A stretch of DNA of 6,961 nt, taken from positions 1 to 6,961 of the forward strand of contig JAKJEU010000076.1 in assembly GCA_022705265.1 (NCBI GenBank), written 5' to 3'. Within the stretch, counting starts at the first letter, position 1; every line of letters begins with the position of its first letter. The DNA comes from Pseudomonadota bacterium. GTDB lineage: Bacteria; Pseudomonadota; Alphaproteobacteria; JAKJEU01. Below the pieces are notes generated by a model. It had not been told where the DNA came from and did no database searches. It saw nothing but the letters and a program-made list of their open reading frames with translations. Below, one piece after another: positions 1-6,486 of this stretch. Both the position numbers and the translations under genes were made by a program.

Positions 1-19
1 AAAAAATCATAAAAATATG

Positions 20-49
20 AAAAAAAAGGGGGAAATAAAAATCCCCCTT
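20..49 (-). terminator. Rho-independent terminator ending the rarA to M50 protease operon
   Basis: Read on the minus strand, AAGGGGGA (49-42) and TCCCCCTT (33-26) form an eight-base-pair stem with five G:C pairs around an eight-base A/T loop. A run of eight T (27-20) follows. This is a textbook intrinsic terminator. Its left arm overlaps the last two bases of the M50 protease stop codon (50-48), so there is no 3' spacer. On the plus strand the hairpin is not followed by a T tract, so it acts in one direction only. Confidence 0.93.
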
Positions 50-734
50 AAATATTTGATATAAATGGAAGAGATAAAATAAGCTTTACAAAATATCCTA
101 AAACATAACCTATAACATCGTATTTTTCACCAAAAACATTCGGTAAAATCATAAGCAAAATAACAAGAAGAAAGCCCAAACGACCATCAAGTCTTGAATA
201 CTTAACCGCTAAATTATGAGGCAATATTCCCATCATTATTTTTCCACCATCAAGTGGAGGAATTGGAATAAGATTAAAAAAGCATAAAACCAAATTAAGC
301 AAAACCGCATTAACAAAACTCATTTGCAAGAACATGGTTAAAAAAGCTTCTTTGTCCATAAAGTTTTTGGTTACATATATTAAAAACATAAAAATAAATG
401 CCAAAATAAAATTTATTAACGGTCCAGCAACAGCAACGATTACAAGACCTTTTTTAATATTCAAAATTCTTTTAAAATCAACAGGAACAGGCTTTGCATA
501 ACCAAAAACAAACCCAAAATTTGAAATCATCAAGAACAAAGGAATTAAAATCGTACCGTATAAATCAATATGCTTAATCGGATTTATCGAAAGCCTTCCC
601 GCATCTTTTGCTGTGCTATCTCCTAATAAATAAGCAGCATAACCATGTGCAATTTCATGAGGAATAATTGAAAATAACAAAGGAATTATCCAAGTTGCTC
701 CTTTTATTATGGCTTCTAAATCATCTAAATGCAT
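48..734 (-). CDS. Site-2 protease-like (M50 family) integral-membrane zinc metalloprotease
   Basis: The 228-residue product is a very hydrophobic protein of the short M50 (S2P/Rhomboid-unrelated, SpoIVFB-like) class. These proteases cut transmembrane segments within the inner membrane. The zinc motif HEIAH (residues 26-30) lies in the first hydrophobic segment (about 13-37), with Glu27 as the expected catalytic base. The second motif, NLIPIPPLDGG (154-164), supplies the third zinc ligand, Asp162. Other likely membrane segments are about 60-80, 95-120, 135-155 and 185-215. There is no PDZ domain, so this is not a RseP/RasP-type regulator with periplasmic PDZ repeats, and the substrate cannot be deduced. 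The ATG at 734 lies inside the end of nagZ (10-base overlap). A GAGGA Shine-Dalgarno element (about 744-748) sits some nine bases upstream and supports this start. It is the last gene of the operon. Both active-site motifs are intact, so family assignment is firm but the biological role is open. Confidence 0.93.
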   Translation of the reverse strand: MHLDDLEAIIKGATWIIPLLFSIIPHEIAHGYAAYLLGDSTAKDAGRLSINPIKHIDLYGTILIPLFLMISNFGFVFGYAKPVPVDFKRILNIKKGLVIVAVAGPLINFILAFIFMFLIYVTKNFMDKEAFLTMFLQMSFVNAVLLNLVLCFFNLIPIPPLDGGKIMMGILPHNLAVKYSRLDGRLGFLLVILLMILPNVFGEKYDVIGYVLGYFVKLILSLPFISNI

Positions 735-1741
735 TTTAAAAATTCCTCATATTCTAATTTGCATTTTGAATAATCAACCGACACACTCAAAGCCAAAGTA
801 TTTTTAATAATTTTCTTACGATTGTTACATAAATTTTTGATATTAGGAGCAATTTTAACCATTTCCTCCATATTTCCGTTACAATGTAAAACTATATCAA
901 CTCCTGTTTTTAAGGATTTTTCGGCTAAAACTTCAAAACTGCTTTCAAAATTTGTAAGAGCTTGCATCGAAAAATCATCACTCATTATAAGCCCGCTAAA
1001 TCCAAGCTCTTCTTTGATAAATTTTCTTATCTTTTTCGATAAAGTTGCAGGATTTTTATTATCAATTTCAGAATAAATTATATGAGACATCATCGCAAAA
1101 CATGGCAAATCAAAGTTTTTAAAAGGAATAAAATCGGTTTCAATCATATCTGTTATTTTTGCATCAACCACGGAAATATCTTTATGAGTATCTTTTAACG
1201 ACCTTCCATGACCAGGAATATGCTTAACAATCGGAGTAATTCCCGCATCAATCATTCCTTTTGCGTACTCTTTTGCCAAGATTGCAACCGTATTTGGGGT
1301 ATTTGAAAAAGCTCTATCCCCTATAACCTCGCTGGTTTTTTCATAAAATATATCAAGCACAGGAGCACAATTAACATTAAAGCCAAGTTCGGCCAACTCT
1401 GAACCTATTGTAAGTCCCGTTAAATAAGCAAATTTAAGACCTTTTTGATTATCTTTTTCATAAACTTTACCAATTTCGCAAGCACTTTTATAATTAATAG
1501 TAAGAGGTTCTCTAATCCTTTGAACTCGCCCACCCTCTTGGTCAATTAAAAATAAAATATCCTCTCTTTTAAGTAAATTTTTAATGTCACTAATAAGGTT
1601 TTTTATACCCTCTTTACTTTCAATATTTCTTTTGAAAAAAATAAAGCCCAAAGGATTAACTTGCTTAAAAAAATCCTTTTCTTCCTCGGTTAAAGTCGTT
1701 CCTTTTACCCCAAATATCACAGCCCTTTTATTCATCATCAC
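725..1741 (-). CDS. nagZ: NagZ: cytoplasmic beta-N-acetylglucosaminidase (glycoside hydrolase family 3)
   Basis: NagZ removes GlcNAc from GlcNAc-1,6-anhydro-MurNAc (peptide) in the cytoplasm during peptidoglycan recycling. In some bacteria its product signals beta-lactamase induction. The GH3 hallmarks are all present: DQEGGRVQR (residues 67-75), KHIPGHG (173-179), the catalytic Asp-Thr-His loop (184-186) characteristic of NagZ, and SDDFSM (254-259) with Asp255 as the expected nucleophile. The 338-residue length is that of a single-domain NagZ such as the E. coli enzyme (about 340). There is no signal peptide, as expected for a cytoplasmic enzyme. The longest reading uses GTG at 1741, followed at once by ATG at 1738 and 1735. 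No strong ribosome site separates them, and either ATG is the more likely start. All three lie inside the end of the ATP12 reading frame (8-14 base overlap), so translation is probably coupled to it, and loss of ATP12 translation could affect nagZ. The gene looks intact. Confidence 0.95.
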   Translation of the reverse strand: MMMNKRAVIFGVKGTTLTEEEKDFFKQVNPLGFIFFKRNIESKEGIKNLISDIKNLLKREDILFLIDQEGGRVQRIREPLTINYKSACEIGKVYEKDNQKGLKFAYLTGLTIGSELAELGFNVNCAPVLDIFYEKTSEVIGDRAFSNTPNTVAILAKEYAKGMIDAGITPIVKHIPGHGRSLKDTHKDISVVDAKITDMIETDFIPFKNFDLPCFAMMSHIIYSEIDNKNPATLSKKIRKFIKEELGFSGLIMSDDFSMQALTNFESSFEVLAEKSLKTGVDIVLHCNGNMEEMVKIAPNIKNLCNNRKKIIKNTLALSVSVDYSKCKLEYEEFLKCI

Positions 1742-2045
1742 TCATAAGCTCGTCTACTAATTTCAAATATTCTTGTTTTATAATTTCACGCCTTTTTAAA
1801 TCGTCTTCATCAGATCCTGAAATTTCGTTTTGCCAGATTTCGTCAATTATCGAATATTCAAAAGCCTCTTCCTTACTTATCAAATTAAAATATATTGCAA
1901 AAGTTAATATCGCCGAACCCAAAATTCTTGCAATCGAAGAAAAATATATAACTTTATCATCATCAATTTCATCAACCATATCGCAAAGCTTTTCGATTAA
2001 CTCTTCCCTGAATGGTCTTTTATTAAATATAAAACTTTTCCCCAT
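1728..2045 (-). CDS. 3' reading frame of the split ATP12 gene (C-terminal helical part)
   Basis: This frame can be read as a 105-residue protein from ATG 2045, but that ATG is probably not a real start. No Shine-Dalgarno sequence precedes it (the upstream bases are an A-rich run), and it lies inside the first ATP12 frame. From Ser4 onward it encodes the helical C-terminal part of the ATP12 fold, including LGSAILTFA (42-50), the acidic SIIDEIWQNE element (65-74) and a charged C-terminal helix ending MSDDE. Its end overlaps the start of nagZ. It is best read as the continuation of the frame starting at 2152. An automatic annotation would probably call it a hypothetical or short ATP12 protein. 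Confidence 0.7.
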   Translation of the reverse strand: MGKSFIFNKRPFREELIEKLCDMVDEIDDDKVIYFSSIARILGSAILTFAIYFNLISKEEAFEYSIIDEIWQNEISGSDEDDLKRREIIKQEYLKLVDELMSDDE

Positions 2046-2152
2046 TTTTGTTCTTGAATTTTAAGCAAAGAACTTTCCTTTTCGCTCCTGTACAAAAGCA
2101 AATCAGTCAAGCTCAGCTTTACAATAAACTCTCTTAAATCTTCATTTTCCAT
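1997..2152 (-). CDS. 5' reading frame of the split ATP12 gene (51 codons)
   Basis: This short frame starts at the ATG that shares its A with the AsmA stop codon. It encodes about 39 residues of ATP12 homology (TDLLLYR at 16-22, Trp37-Gly38-Lys39). It then continues for 12 non-homologous codons to TAA at 1999-1997. If no frameshift occurs, the product is a 51-residue fragment with no expected function. The homology stops exactly at the GGA AAA codons, which pinpoints the break. Confidence 0.7.
   Translation of the reverse strand: MENEDLREFIVKLSLTDLLLYRSEKESSLLKIQEQKWGKVLYLIKDHSGKS
2036..2042 (-). promoter_or_regulatory. G GGA AAA slippery heptamer at the ATP12 frame break (candidate -1 frameshift site)
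   Basis: In the first ATP12 frame the codons are TGG GGA AAA GTT, giving a perfect X XXY YYZ heptamer, G GGA AAA. After a -1 slip the next codon is AGT (2036-2034), and the peptide reads W-G-K-S-F without loss of homology. A closely similar site, G GGA AAG, directs the known -1 frameshift in the phage lambda tail genes G/GT. I see neither a strong downstream stem-loop nor a good Shine-Dalgarno stimulator 10-14 bases upstream, so efficient frameshifting is not demonstrated. The same GGGGAAAA tract is also a likely place for a one-base deletion or sequencing error. Confidence 0.4.
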
Positions 2153-4221
2153 TATTTAAAAAGCCCTTTTAAATTTTTATGAATATCTTTTAACTCATCT
2201 CTAATATTTCTTCCTGTATCCTCTAAATCTTTAAGCAAATCCTGAGGTGCGACCGTATTACCACCATTTACCCCATTTGTTTTTGGATTATTACTTTTTG
2301 GAGCCTCGACCTTTTCCATAACCCCTTTATTCAAAGCAGTTTTACATGGATTTTTATCATAAGTTGTCAAATCCACCCCAGTTTTAGAAGCAACCGCAGA
2401 AACCTTATCAATCAAAGCTGTGCCAAGAGAAACAACACTTAAAGGTGAAACCACAACCTTAGGATTACTAAGAGGTCCTTCAAGCTTTGCCACAGAAGAT
2501 ATAAAATCCGTAGTTTGACCCACCAACTTCTTTGACATCGGTTTTGCAACAAGTTTAAGATATTCTTTTTTGAAATCAACATTTCCTTCAAAAGTCATAT
2601 TAATTTTCGAAGTTTCAACCCCAATTCGTCGATTAAGGCTTGCAACTCCATCTTTGAAATCAAGGTTTGTAACAAAACATGAAACCATATCTTTTTTAGA
2701 ACCCCTTAAAATAGTGTTAATTACACTTCCTTCGATGCTTGGTATTTCAAAATTAACATTCGCGTTTTCAGCTTGCAATAATAAATTACCATCTAAATTA
2801 CCCATAATATCAGCAACATTTTCGCCTTTTGTTTTGAAATTTCCCTTCAAACTCAACTTGCCACTTTCGATTTTTTTGGTTTCGTCTTTATAAGTTTTTG
2901 ATAAATCATCACTTTCAACATCAAATTTTGTAACAATATCATAATTTTTATTAATTATTACATCTCCGACAATCTTTCCTTGTTCAACATTTGCTTCCAT
3001 CTTTGCTGTTAATTCTTTGTTATTAATCGCTGTTATTTTTATGTTGTTAAGATTGTTAACAAAATTATTTTCAAAACCATCAATCAAAATTTTGATATCA
3101 AATTTTAATAAATTCAAAGAAGACAAATCGATTTTATTTTTTGAAAAAATCTTGTTATTTTTTGGTTTTGTTGCAACTGGTATATTACCATTTTCATTTT
3201 CATTATCACCATTTAAAACTACTTCGCTTAAATCGATGGTATTAAATTTTAAATCAGCTTTTAAATTTTGAGGAATATAGTTAACATTTCCATCAATTAT
3301 ATTTTTTCCAAAATTAACCTTTAAATTATTTAAAGAAATATTTGAAAGATTACCCGAAATAAAAGTATCAATTTTTAATAAAGGCAAAGATTTTGCAACA
3401 TCAAGCTTTAATATTTTCAAAGAATTAACCAAATCATCAGCAACAATTACGGTATTTAATTTCAATCCATTTAATGCTTTTAAATCTTCGATAATTCCGC
3501 TTATTTTCAAATTAACCAATGCGATTTTTGCCTCAAAATCGACTGGGAAATTTTTCTTATTTTTTATCAAAGCATTAATACCACCAAACTTACCCTTTAA
3601 AGATATTGGAATATCTTTTAACACAGAATTAAAATCAACCAAAACTTCATCAGAGCTTGCCGATAATGCCAAATGGTCAATTTTATAAATCGAGCCGTTA
3701 TAAGAAATCATTGCATTATTAATTTCAAAATTTTTAACATTAAGATCAAAACCATCTTTTTTAGATTTTTCAATCTCGGTCAATTTTTTACCATTTTCTT
3801 CAGGCTTTTTATTAGCCTTTTTCATAGGCAAACCCCAATTTACTTGGCCTTTTGAATTTTCCTCTAAATGGATTTTAGGAGATCTTATAACGACCTTTTC
3901 CACTATAATTTCTTTTTGAAGAAGTGGTAAAAGAGAAAATTCCGCATCCAAAGAAGCAACCTCAACCATGTATGGATTGCTTGTTGACCAAGATGCGTTT
4001 GATAATTTTGCCCCGTCAATCCTTAATGCAGGTTTCAAAGATATAATAATTTTAACATTACCGTCAAAAGTAAGCTTTCTTCCCGTTTCTTTATATACTA
4101 TATTTGTTATATGGTCTTTGTATTTATTAAGGTCAAAGTTTGCAATAAAAACTCCAAGACCTATGATAAATACTGTTAAAAAGACAATTAAATATAAAAT
4201 TATATTTTTTATTAATCGCAT
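2152..4221 (-). CDS. AsmA-family envelope-biogenesis protein, inner-membrane anchored with large periplasmic domain
   Basis: The 689-residue product belongs to the AsmA family, related to TamB, YhdP and YdbH. These long beta-rich proteins are anchored in the inner membrane and reach into the periplasm. Members are linked to outer-membrane assembly and phospholipid transport. Residues 6-27 form a single N-terminal membrane anchor preceded by positive residues (MRLIKN). The AsmA N-terminal domain follows, with the typical TGRKLTFDGNVKI segment (46-58). A Lys-rich linker lies at about 133-156. The middle is made of repeated short hydrophobic/charged beta-strand patterns, and the C-terminal AsmA region at about 500-595 contains a GxxxLNRRIGVET-like stretch (525-537). 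The tail (about 640-689) is Asn/Gly-rich and then helical and charged. E. coli AsmA is about 617 residues, so the length is normal. The start overlaps the rluC-type stop by 10 bases and the stop overlaps the ATP12 start by one base, so it sits in the middle of a coupled operon. The specific cargo cannot be read from the sequence. Confidence 0.88.
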   Translation of the reverse strand: MRLIKNIILYLIVFLTVFIIGLGVFIANFDLNKYKDHITNIVYKETGRKLTFDGNVKIIISLKPALRIDGAKLSNASWSTSNPYMVEVASLDAEFSLLPLLQKEIIVEKVVIRSPKIHLEENSKGQVNWGLPMKKANKKPEENGKKLTEIEKSKKDGFDLNVKNFEINNAMISYNGSIYKIDHLALSASSDEVLVDFNSVLKDIPISLKGKFGGINALIKNKKNFPVDFEAKIALVNLKISGIIEDLKALNGLKLNTVIVADDLVNSLKILKLDVAKSLPLLKIDTFISGNLSNISLNNLKVNFGKNIIDGNVNYIPQNLKADLKFNTIDLSEVVLNGDNENENGNIPVATKPKNNKIFSKNKIDLSSLNLLKFDIKILIDGFENNFVNNLNNIKITAINNKELTAKMEANVEQGKIVGDVIINKNYDIVTKFDVESDDLSKTYKDETKKIESGKLSLKGNFKTKGENVADIMGNLDGNLLLQAENANVNFEIPSIEGSVINTILRGSKKDMVSCFVTNLDFKDGVASLNRRIGVETSKINMTFEGNVDFKKEYLKLVAKPMSKKLVGQTTDFISSVAKLEGPLSNPKVVVSPLSVVSLGTALIDKVSAVASKTGVDLTTYDKNPCKTALNKGVMEKVEAPKSNNPKTNGVNGGNTVAPQDLLKDLEDTGRNIRDELKDIHKNLKGLFK

Positions 4222-5141
4222 AATTCTAACCCCAATAATTTAAGACTTTCTTTGAAATAATCAGGCAAAGGAGCTTTTATAACAACTTCTCCACCTTTTG
4301 GTAATGGCATTTTAATCGACAAAGCATGAAGATGAAGTTTATCTTTTACTCCGTCAATTTTGTTTTCAACAATACCATATTTTGGATCGCCAACAATTGG
4401 GCAACCTAATAATTCGCAATGAACTCTTAATTGGTGAGTTCTTCCTGTTTTTGGGTAAAGTTTCAACAAAGAAGCGCTATTTCCAAGGCTGTCAATCACC
4501 TCGTAAAAGGTCAAAGCCCCTTGCCCTGCTTTTTCATCAACTCTTACACTTTCACCAATTTTGGTAAGTTTTGCTTGAATTTTTCCTTTTTTAATTTCAG
4601 GTACATTATAATTTAAAGAAATATAAGTTTTTTCCACTTCTCTTCCCTTAAACATATCGCCAAGTTTTGAAGCAACCGAAGCTTTTCTTGCTAAAACCAA
4701 AACTCCCGAAGTATCTTTATCCAAACGGTGCACCAATCTTGGTCTTTCGCCACCTTCTTTGAAAATCAAACCGTCCAAAAGCCCATCAAGATGATAATCA
4801 ATCCCGCTTCCACCTTGAACCGCCAAGCCATGAGGTTTATTTATCACAATAATATCGTCGTTTTGGTATAAAACAAGACTTCTTACAAACTTCAAATCTT
4901 TTGCATTTAATTTTCTTGGCTCGTTTGTACCTTGCTCAATTGGAGGAATTCTTATTTCTTGTCCTAATTCCAATCTTTGATTTATTTCAGCCTTTTTTCC
5001 ATCAACTTTGATGTTTTTTTCCCTAATTAACTTATAAAGCCTACTTTTTGGAAGATTTGGAAAATGGCGATGGAAATATTTATCCAATCTTATTCCATCA
5101 TCATCTTGAGTTACTTTTACAAATTCTACTTTACTTGCCAT
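4212..5141 (-). CDS. rluC: RluC-type 23S rRNA pseudouridine synthase (RluA family)
   Basis: This enzyme converts specific uridines of rRNA to pseudouridine. An N-terminal S4 RNA-binding domain covers about residues 15-70 (GIRLDKYFHRHFP...SRLYKLIREKNIKVDG). The RluA-type catalytic domain follows, with NKPHGLAVQGG (101-111) and the signature HRLDKDTSG (138-146), where Asp141 is the catalytic residue. GRTHQLRVH (233-241) and GDPKYG (251-256) are also conserved. The S4 domain plus a length of 309 residues fits RluC (about 320 in E. coli, acting at 23S positions 955, 2504 and 2580). RluD (positions 1911, 1915 and 1917) has the same architecture and cannot be excluded from sequence alone. The position directly after rarA and just ahead of ATP12 is what I recall for the alphaproteobacterial RluC-type gene. 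The ATG at 5141 overlaps the rarA stop by 11 bases, with no strong ribosome site, so translational coupling is likely. The gene looks intact. Confidence 0.92.
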   Translation of the reverse strand: MASKVEFVKVTQDDDGIRLDKYFHRHFPNLPKSRLYKLIREKNIKVDGKKAEINQRLELGQEIRIPPIEQGTNEPRKLNAKDLKFVRSLVLYQNDDIIVINKPHGLAVQGGSGIDYHLDGLLDGLIFKEGGERPRLVHRLDKDTSGVLVLARKASVASKLGDMFKGREVEKTYISLNYNVPEIKKGKIQAKLTKIGESVRVDEKAGQGALTFYEVIDSLGNSASLLKLYPKTGRTHQLRVHCELLGCPIVGDPKYGIVENKIDGVKDKLHLHALSIKMPLPKGGEVVIKAPLPDYFKESLKLLGLELCD

Positions 5142-6408
5142 TGTTCTTTTTCTTTCTTAAATCGTCGTAATAATTAATTCTTTTGTTTATTTCTCGTTCA
5201 AAACCAATTTCTTTTGGCTTATATATTTTTTGTCTTTGCATTTCATCAGGAAAATAATTTTGCCCAGAAAATCCATCTTCGGTGTCATGGTCGTAAATAT
5301 ATCCTTTGTTGTATCCCAAATCCTTCATCATTTTTGTTGGTGCGTTCAAAATATGTTTCGGAGGCATTAACGAACCGTATTTTTTTGCCAAAGCCCTCGC
5401 ATCTTTATATGCAGAATATACCGCATTAGATTTCGGTGCAGTGGCAAGATAGCAAACAAGCCCTGCAATTGCAAGTTCGGCTTCTGGTGAGCCCAGCCTT
5501 TCGTATGCTGTTGCAACTGATATTGCTTGGTTTAATGCATTTGGGTCGGCCAAGGATATATCCTCAAAAGAAAATCTTACCAATCTTCTTATAATATACC
5601 TCGGGTCTTCTCCTCCTTCTAACATTCTTGCCATATAATAAAGAGCCGCATCAACATCTGATCCCCTTAAACTTTTATGCAAAGCGGAAATAAGGTTGTA
5701 ATGTTCATCTCTATCCTTATCATAAGATAACGATTTCTTTGACACAAGTTCCATCAAAATCTTTTCATCGATTTCTTTGATACCACACGATGACAAAGAT
5801 TCAACCATATTAATCAAATATCGTCCATCACCATCACTTAATGACACCAACAAACTTATTGCTTCCTCGGTCAAGGATATGTTTTTAACTTCCTCTAATG
5901 CCTTTATACATATAGTTCTTAATGCATCAAAATCAAGAGGCTTTAACACCAAAACCCGACATCTTGAAAGTAAAGCTGAATTAAGTTCAAAAGAAGGATT
6001 AGCCGTGGTCGCACCCACCAAAATCACAGTACCATTTTCAACATATGGTAAAAAGCTGTCTTGTTGCGAGCGGTTAAAACGATGAATTTCGTCCACGAAC
6101 AAAAGAGTCCCCTTGCCTTCTTGTTTTTGCCTTAATTCTGCTTCGTTAAAAATCTTTTTTAAATCAGCAACCCCAGAAAAAACCGCAGAAACATTTTCAA
6201 AATAAAGATTAGTATTGTTTGCCATCAATTTCGCAATCGTAGTCTTACCACAACCAGGAGGTCCCCAAAGCAAAAATGAAGTGACTTTACCACTTTCAAC
6301 CATAAGCTTTATCGCACCTTTATTTTTCAAAAGATGGTCTTGCCCCACCACCTCGTTTAAAGAGGTTGGTCTTAATATATCTGCCAAAGGTTTTATTATT
6401 TTTTCCAT
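5131..6408 (-). CDS. rarA: RarA (MgsA): replication-associated recombination protein, AAA+ ATPase
   Basis: RarA is a clamp-loader-like AAA+ ATPase, homologous to yeast Mgs1 and human WRNIP1. It acts at stalled replication forks and single-stranded DNA ends. Conserved parts in order are Walker A GPPGCGKT (residues 49-56), Walker B LLFVDEIH (102-109) followed by RFNRSQQDSFLP, sensor 1 GATTANPS (132-139) and an arginine finger in SALLSRC (Arg149). The RarA-specific C-terminal half includes KSLRGSDVDAALYYMARML (245-263), EGGEDPRYIIRRL (264-276) and the PKSNAVYSAY region (325-334). The length of 425 residues compares with 447 in E. coli. The ATG at 6408 is the first start after an in-frame TGA upstream. 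It begins about 25 bases downstream of the expected transcription start, with only a weak ribosome site. As first gene of the operon it is the one directly served by the promoter at about 6440-6465. No residue expected for activity is missing. Confidence 0.96.
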   Translation of the reverse strand: MEKIIKPLADILRPTSLNEVVGQDHLLKNKGAIKLMVESGKVTSFLLWGPPGCGKTTIAKLMANNTNLYFENVSAVFSGVADLKKIFNEAELRQKQEGKGTLLFVDEIHRFNRSQQDSFLPYVENGTVILVGATTANPSFELNSALLSRCRVLVLKPLDFDALRTICIKALEEVKNISLTEEAISLLVSLSDGDGRYLINMVESLSSCGIKEIDEKILMELVSKKSLSYDKDRDEHYNLISALHKSLRGSDVDAALYYMARMLEGGEDPRYIIRRLVRFSFEDISLADPNALNQAISVATAYERLGSPEAELAIAGLVCYLATAPKSNAVYSAYKDARALAKKYGSLMPPKHILNAPTKMMKDLGYNKGYIYDHDTEDGFSGQNYFPDEMQRQKIYKPKEIGFEREINKRINYYDDLRKKKNNGK

Positions 6409-6439
6409 TGCAAAAACTTTATTTCATAATTTTGTTCAT

Positions 6440-6465
6440 ATTATATCATTTTAACTTTTTATCAA
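6440..6465 (-). promoter_or_regulatory. Sigma-70-type extended -10 promoter for the rarA operon
   Basis: On the minus strand a perfect extended -10 element, TGATATAAT (6448-6440), is present. TTGATA, a close match to a -35 box (6465-6460), lies upstream. The spacer is 14 bases, shorter than the usual 16-18, so the TGn extension may do most of the work. Transcription would start near 6433 and leave a leader of about 25 bases before the rarA ATG. No operator, riboswitch or attenuator fits in so short a leader. It is the only well-formed promoter I see ahead of the operon. Confidence 0.6.
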
Positions 6466-6486
6466 AGCTTTGTATTAAATAAAATC

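Larger units (their letters stand above)
1728..2152 (-). pseudogene. ATP12-family F1-ATPase assembly chaperone, C-terminal domain only, interrupted by a -1 frameshift
   Basis: ATP12 proteins bind the free F1 alpha subunit during assembly of ATP synthase. The family is found in mitochondria and Alphaproteobacteria. Two overlapping frames together give a recognisable C-terminal domain. The first carries TDLLLYRSEKE (residues 16-26), matching the family's T-D-L-L-x-Y-R-A-E motif, and then the Q...W element. The second carries LGSAILTFA (joint residues 78-86) and SIIDEIWQNE (101-110), matching the family's LGSLxLxLA...SRLDExWQxEQWG region. A -1 shift at 2036-2042 joins them into 141 residues. Full-length members are typically about 230-260 residues. 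The N-terminal domain is absent, because an in-frame stop lies just upstream and AsmA coding sequence occupies the space. The ATG at 2152 overlaps the AsmA stop as TAATG, with AAGGG about 12 bases upstream. I label it pseudogene because no single frame encodes the domain. A one-base sequencing or assembly error, or programmed frameshifting, would make it functional. The family call is from motif memory, not a search. Confidence 0.75.
20..6465 (-). other. Single predicted operon: rarA, rluC-type, asmA-type, ATP12-type, nagZ, M50 protease
   Basis: One promoter, six genes and one terminator are visible on the minus strand. The stop of each gene overlaps the start of the next: rarA/rluC 11 bases, rluC/asmA 10, asmA/ATP12 1 (TAATG), ATP12/nagZ 8-14 depending on start, nagZ/M50 10. 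No internal terminator is visible. The overlaps imply coupled translation, so the broken ATP12 frame could lower nagZ expression unless the second frame is translated by frameshifting or reinitiation. The functions are mixed housekeeping and envelope tasks, as expected of genome compaction rather than a dedicated pathway. Confidence 0.8.

Noticed and set aside
822..1076. Open frame of 84 codons on the plus strand inside nagZ
   Set aside because: It is the antisense shadow of an intact, motif-complete nagZ, with no ribosome site or family resemblance.
1728..2045. Independent 105-residue gene starting at ATG 2045
   Set aside because: There is no ribosome site, and homology to ATP12 continues upstream in the other frame. 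The ATG is better explained as an internal codon context at the frame break.
2570..4243. Several plus-strand open frames (2570-2893, 3017-3271, 3673-3855, 3968-4243) opposite the AsmA gene
   Set aside because: They are low-complexity, Phe/Leu/Ser-rich antisense readings of a Lys/Asn-rich gene. The coding signal is clearly on the minus strand.
4382..4616. Two overlapping plus-strand frames inside the rluC-type gene
   Set aside because: They cover conserved catalytic-domain codons of the minus-strand gene and show no independent features.
6415..6438. Short upstream reading frame (six codons, ATG AAC AAA ATT ATG AAA TAA) between the promoter and rarA
   Set aside because: Its first ATG lies before the expected transcription start and it has no ribosome site. 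It is probably chance in A/T-rich DNA.
5214..6454. Plus-strand frames opposite rarA (5214-5429, 5777-6085, 6215-6454)
   Set aside because: They are antisense shadows of rarA. The last also runs across the rarA promoter and lacks any ribosome site.
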